From Aurantiacibacter luteus (lineage in GTDB: Bacteria > Pseudomonadota > Alphaproteobacteria > Sphingomonadales > Sphingomonadaceae), in contig NZ_LBHB01000001.1 in NCBI RefSeq assembly GCF_001010945.1, positions 558,001 through 622,000 of the forward strand: 64,000 nucleotides of DNA, in the 5' to 3' direction. Both the position numbers and the translations under genes were made by a program. The notes beneath the pieces were generated by a model. It did no database searches and was not told the origin of the DNA. It saw nothing but the letters and a program-made list of their open reading frames with translations. Positions 63,347-64,000 of the stretch are shown in pieces (the first letter of the stretch is position 1; each line of letters opens with the position of its first letter).

Positions 63347-64000
63347 CGCACTTGCGCCCACCCGCGCACCGCTCGCCGAGCTGATCGCCGCGCACTGGCG
63401 CGCTCCGCTGCTACGCCTCGCGCTGGCCTGGGCCGCGCTGTTGGCGCTGTTCGCGGCGGACTGGGCCGCGATGGCCTCGCAGTGGTGGAACATCTCGACC
63501 TACAACCACGTCCTTGTCGTGCCCGCGATCCTCGCCTGGCTGGTGTGGCAGCGCGCGGAGGAGCTGGCGAAACTGACGCCGCAAGCCTGGTGGCCGGGGC
63601 TGGTGCCGTTCGCGGGCGCGCTATTCGTCTGGCTGCTGGGCGATGCGTCGGGGCTCGCCACGGCCAGCCAGCTGGGCGCGGTCGCCATGCTGCCCACCGT
63701 CGTGCTCACGCTGCTGGGCCCGCGGGTGGCATGGGCGCTGGTCTTCCCGCTCGCCTACAGCCTCTTCCTCGTACCCGTGGGGGAGGAGATCGTGCCCGCA
63801 CTCCAGACCGTCACCGCCGAAATCACCATCGCCCTGACCCACGCGAGCGGCGTGCCGGCAGAGATCGAGGGCGTGTTCATCGACACCCCCGCCGGGATGT
63901 TCGAGGTGGCAGAGGCATGCTCGGGGGTGAAGTTCCTGATCGCCATGATCGCGCTCGGCACGCTGGTCGCCCACGTCTGTTTCCGCTCGTGGCGCAGGCG
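63336..64000 (+). CDS. xrtA: Exosortase A, 3' end cut by window edge
   Basis: The exosortase is a multi-pass inner-membrane cysteine transpeptidase that cuts PEP-CTERM proteins at their C-terminal signal. ATG 63336 starts inside the glycosyltransferase gene (11-base overlap). The visible 221 residues contain six or so membrane segments and the catalytic segment EACSGVKFLIAMIALG with Cys195. The second half, with the essential Arg and His motifs and any fused EpsI domain, lies outside the window. The preceding MRLDALAPTRAPLAELIAAH is a plausible cytoplasmic N-terminus. Confidence 0.93.
   Translation, partial: MRLDALAPTRAPLAELIAAHWRAPLLRLALAWAALLALFAADWAAMASQWWNISTYNHVLVVPAILAWLVWQRAEELAKLTPQAWWPGLVPFAGALFVWLLGDASGLATASQLGAVAMLPTVVLTLLGPRVAWALVFPLAYSLFLVPVGEEIVPALQTVTAEITIALTHASGVPAEIEGVFIDTPAGMFEVAEACSGVKFLIAMIALGTLVAHVCFRSWRR

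Noticed and set aside
1-64000. CRISPR array, insertion sequence, prophage or toxin-antitoxin pair
   Set aside because: No regularly spaced direct repeats, transposase or integrase motifs, or paired small toxin genes were found on reading.

Overview
The window looks like chromosomal DNA of a high-GC alphaproteobacterium of the order Sphingomonadales, most likely family Erythrobacteraceae. The reasons are the gene order addB-addA-trxA, the mfd-sdhE-recG block, single-permease LolCD-type genes, GTG/ATG starts with 1-4 base overlaps, and an exosortase A (XrtA) exopolysaccharide cluster of the kind found in these bacteria. About 95% of the sequence is coding. I see no rRNA, CRISPR array, insertion sequence or prophage; there is one tRNA (Asn).

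Layout. 1-8240: DNA break repair (addB, cut by the window edge, and addA), thioredoxin, an inositol-monophosphatase-family gene and argJ. 8241-13597: a poorly coding gap, a small secreted protein, secA, a lipoprotein methyltransferase and a PAP2-type membrane protein. 13684-22915: tRNA-Asn, NAD kinase, a stand-alone EAL phosphodiesterase, an MDR-type oxidoreductase, a periplasmic S9D-type peptidase, mfd and sdhE. 22963-34059: recG, a DUF885 peptidase-like protein, the lolC/lolD lipoprotein exporter, two small unknown genes, dnaE, and a helix-turn-helix/DUF4019 membrane protein translationally coupled to dnaE. 34148-41600: OmpA-like porin with a 24-proline linker, a radical SAM protein and VOC protein separated by a clear alphaproteobacterial LexA box, moaB, a lytic transglycosylase, a degenerate uracil-DNA-glycosylase-like protein and ETF:ubiquinone oxidoreductase. 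41619-48318: a low-GC small gene, ispE, a REP-like inverted repeat, N-formylglutamate amidohydrolase, ilvD, a small lipoprotein, the NAD(P)HX repair enzyme and an rRNA m5U methyltransferase.

48315-64000 is the accessory highlight: the XrtA/PEP-CTERM exopolysaccharide locus. A leftward arm holds a GNAT/FemAB-like acyltransferase, an acyl carrier protein and two exosortase-associated alpha/beta hydrolases. A rightward arm holds an acyl-CoA ligase and a PLP decarboxylase. It is followed by the envelope machinery: outer-membrane export lipoprotein, Wzz-type chain length protein, tyrosine autokinase, beta-barrel protein, GspA/ExeA-like ATPase, polysaccharide deacetylase, FemAB-like protein, glycosyltransferase, and the start of xrtA, whose catalytic cysteine is still inside the window. 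The two arms suggest that an amino acid or amine is activated, carried on the ACP and attached to a secreted polymer or protein; that chemistry is undescribed as far as I know and is inference here.

Regulatory features that can be read directly are a LexA/SOS box at 36469-36483, an extended -10 promoter and leader hairpin for ompA, a bidirectional terminator at 34095-34130, a terminator behind sdhE, and weaker promoter candidates for dnaE, ilvD and the DUF885 gene.
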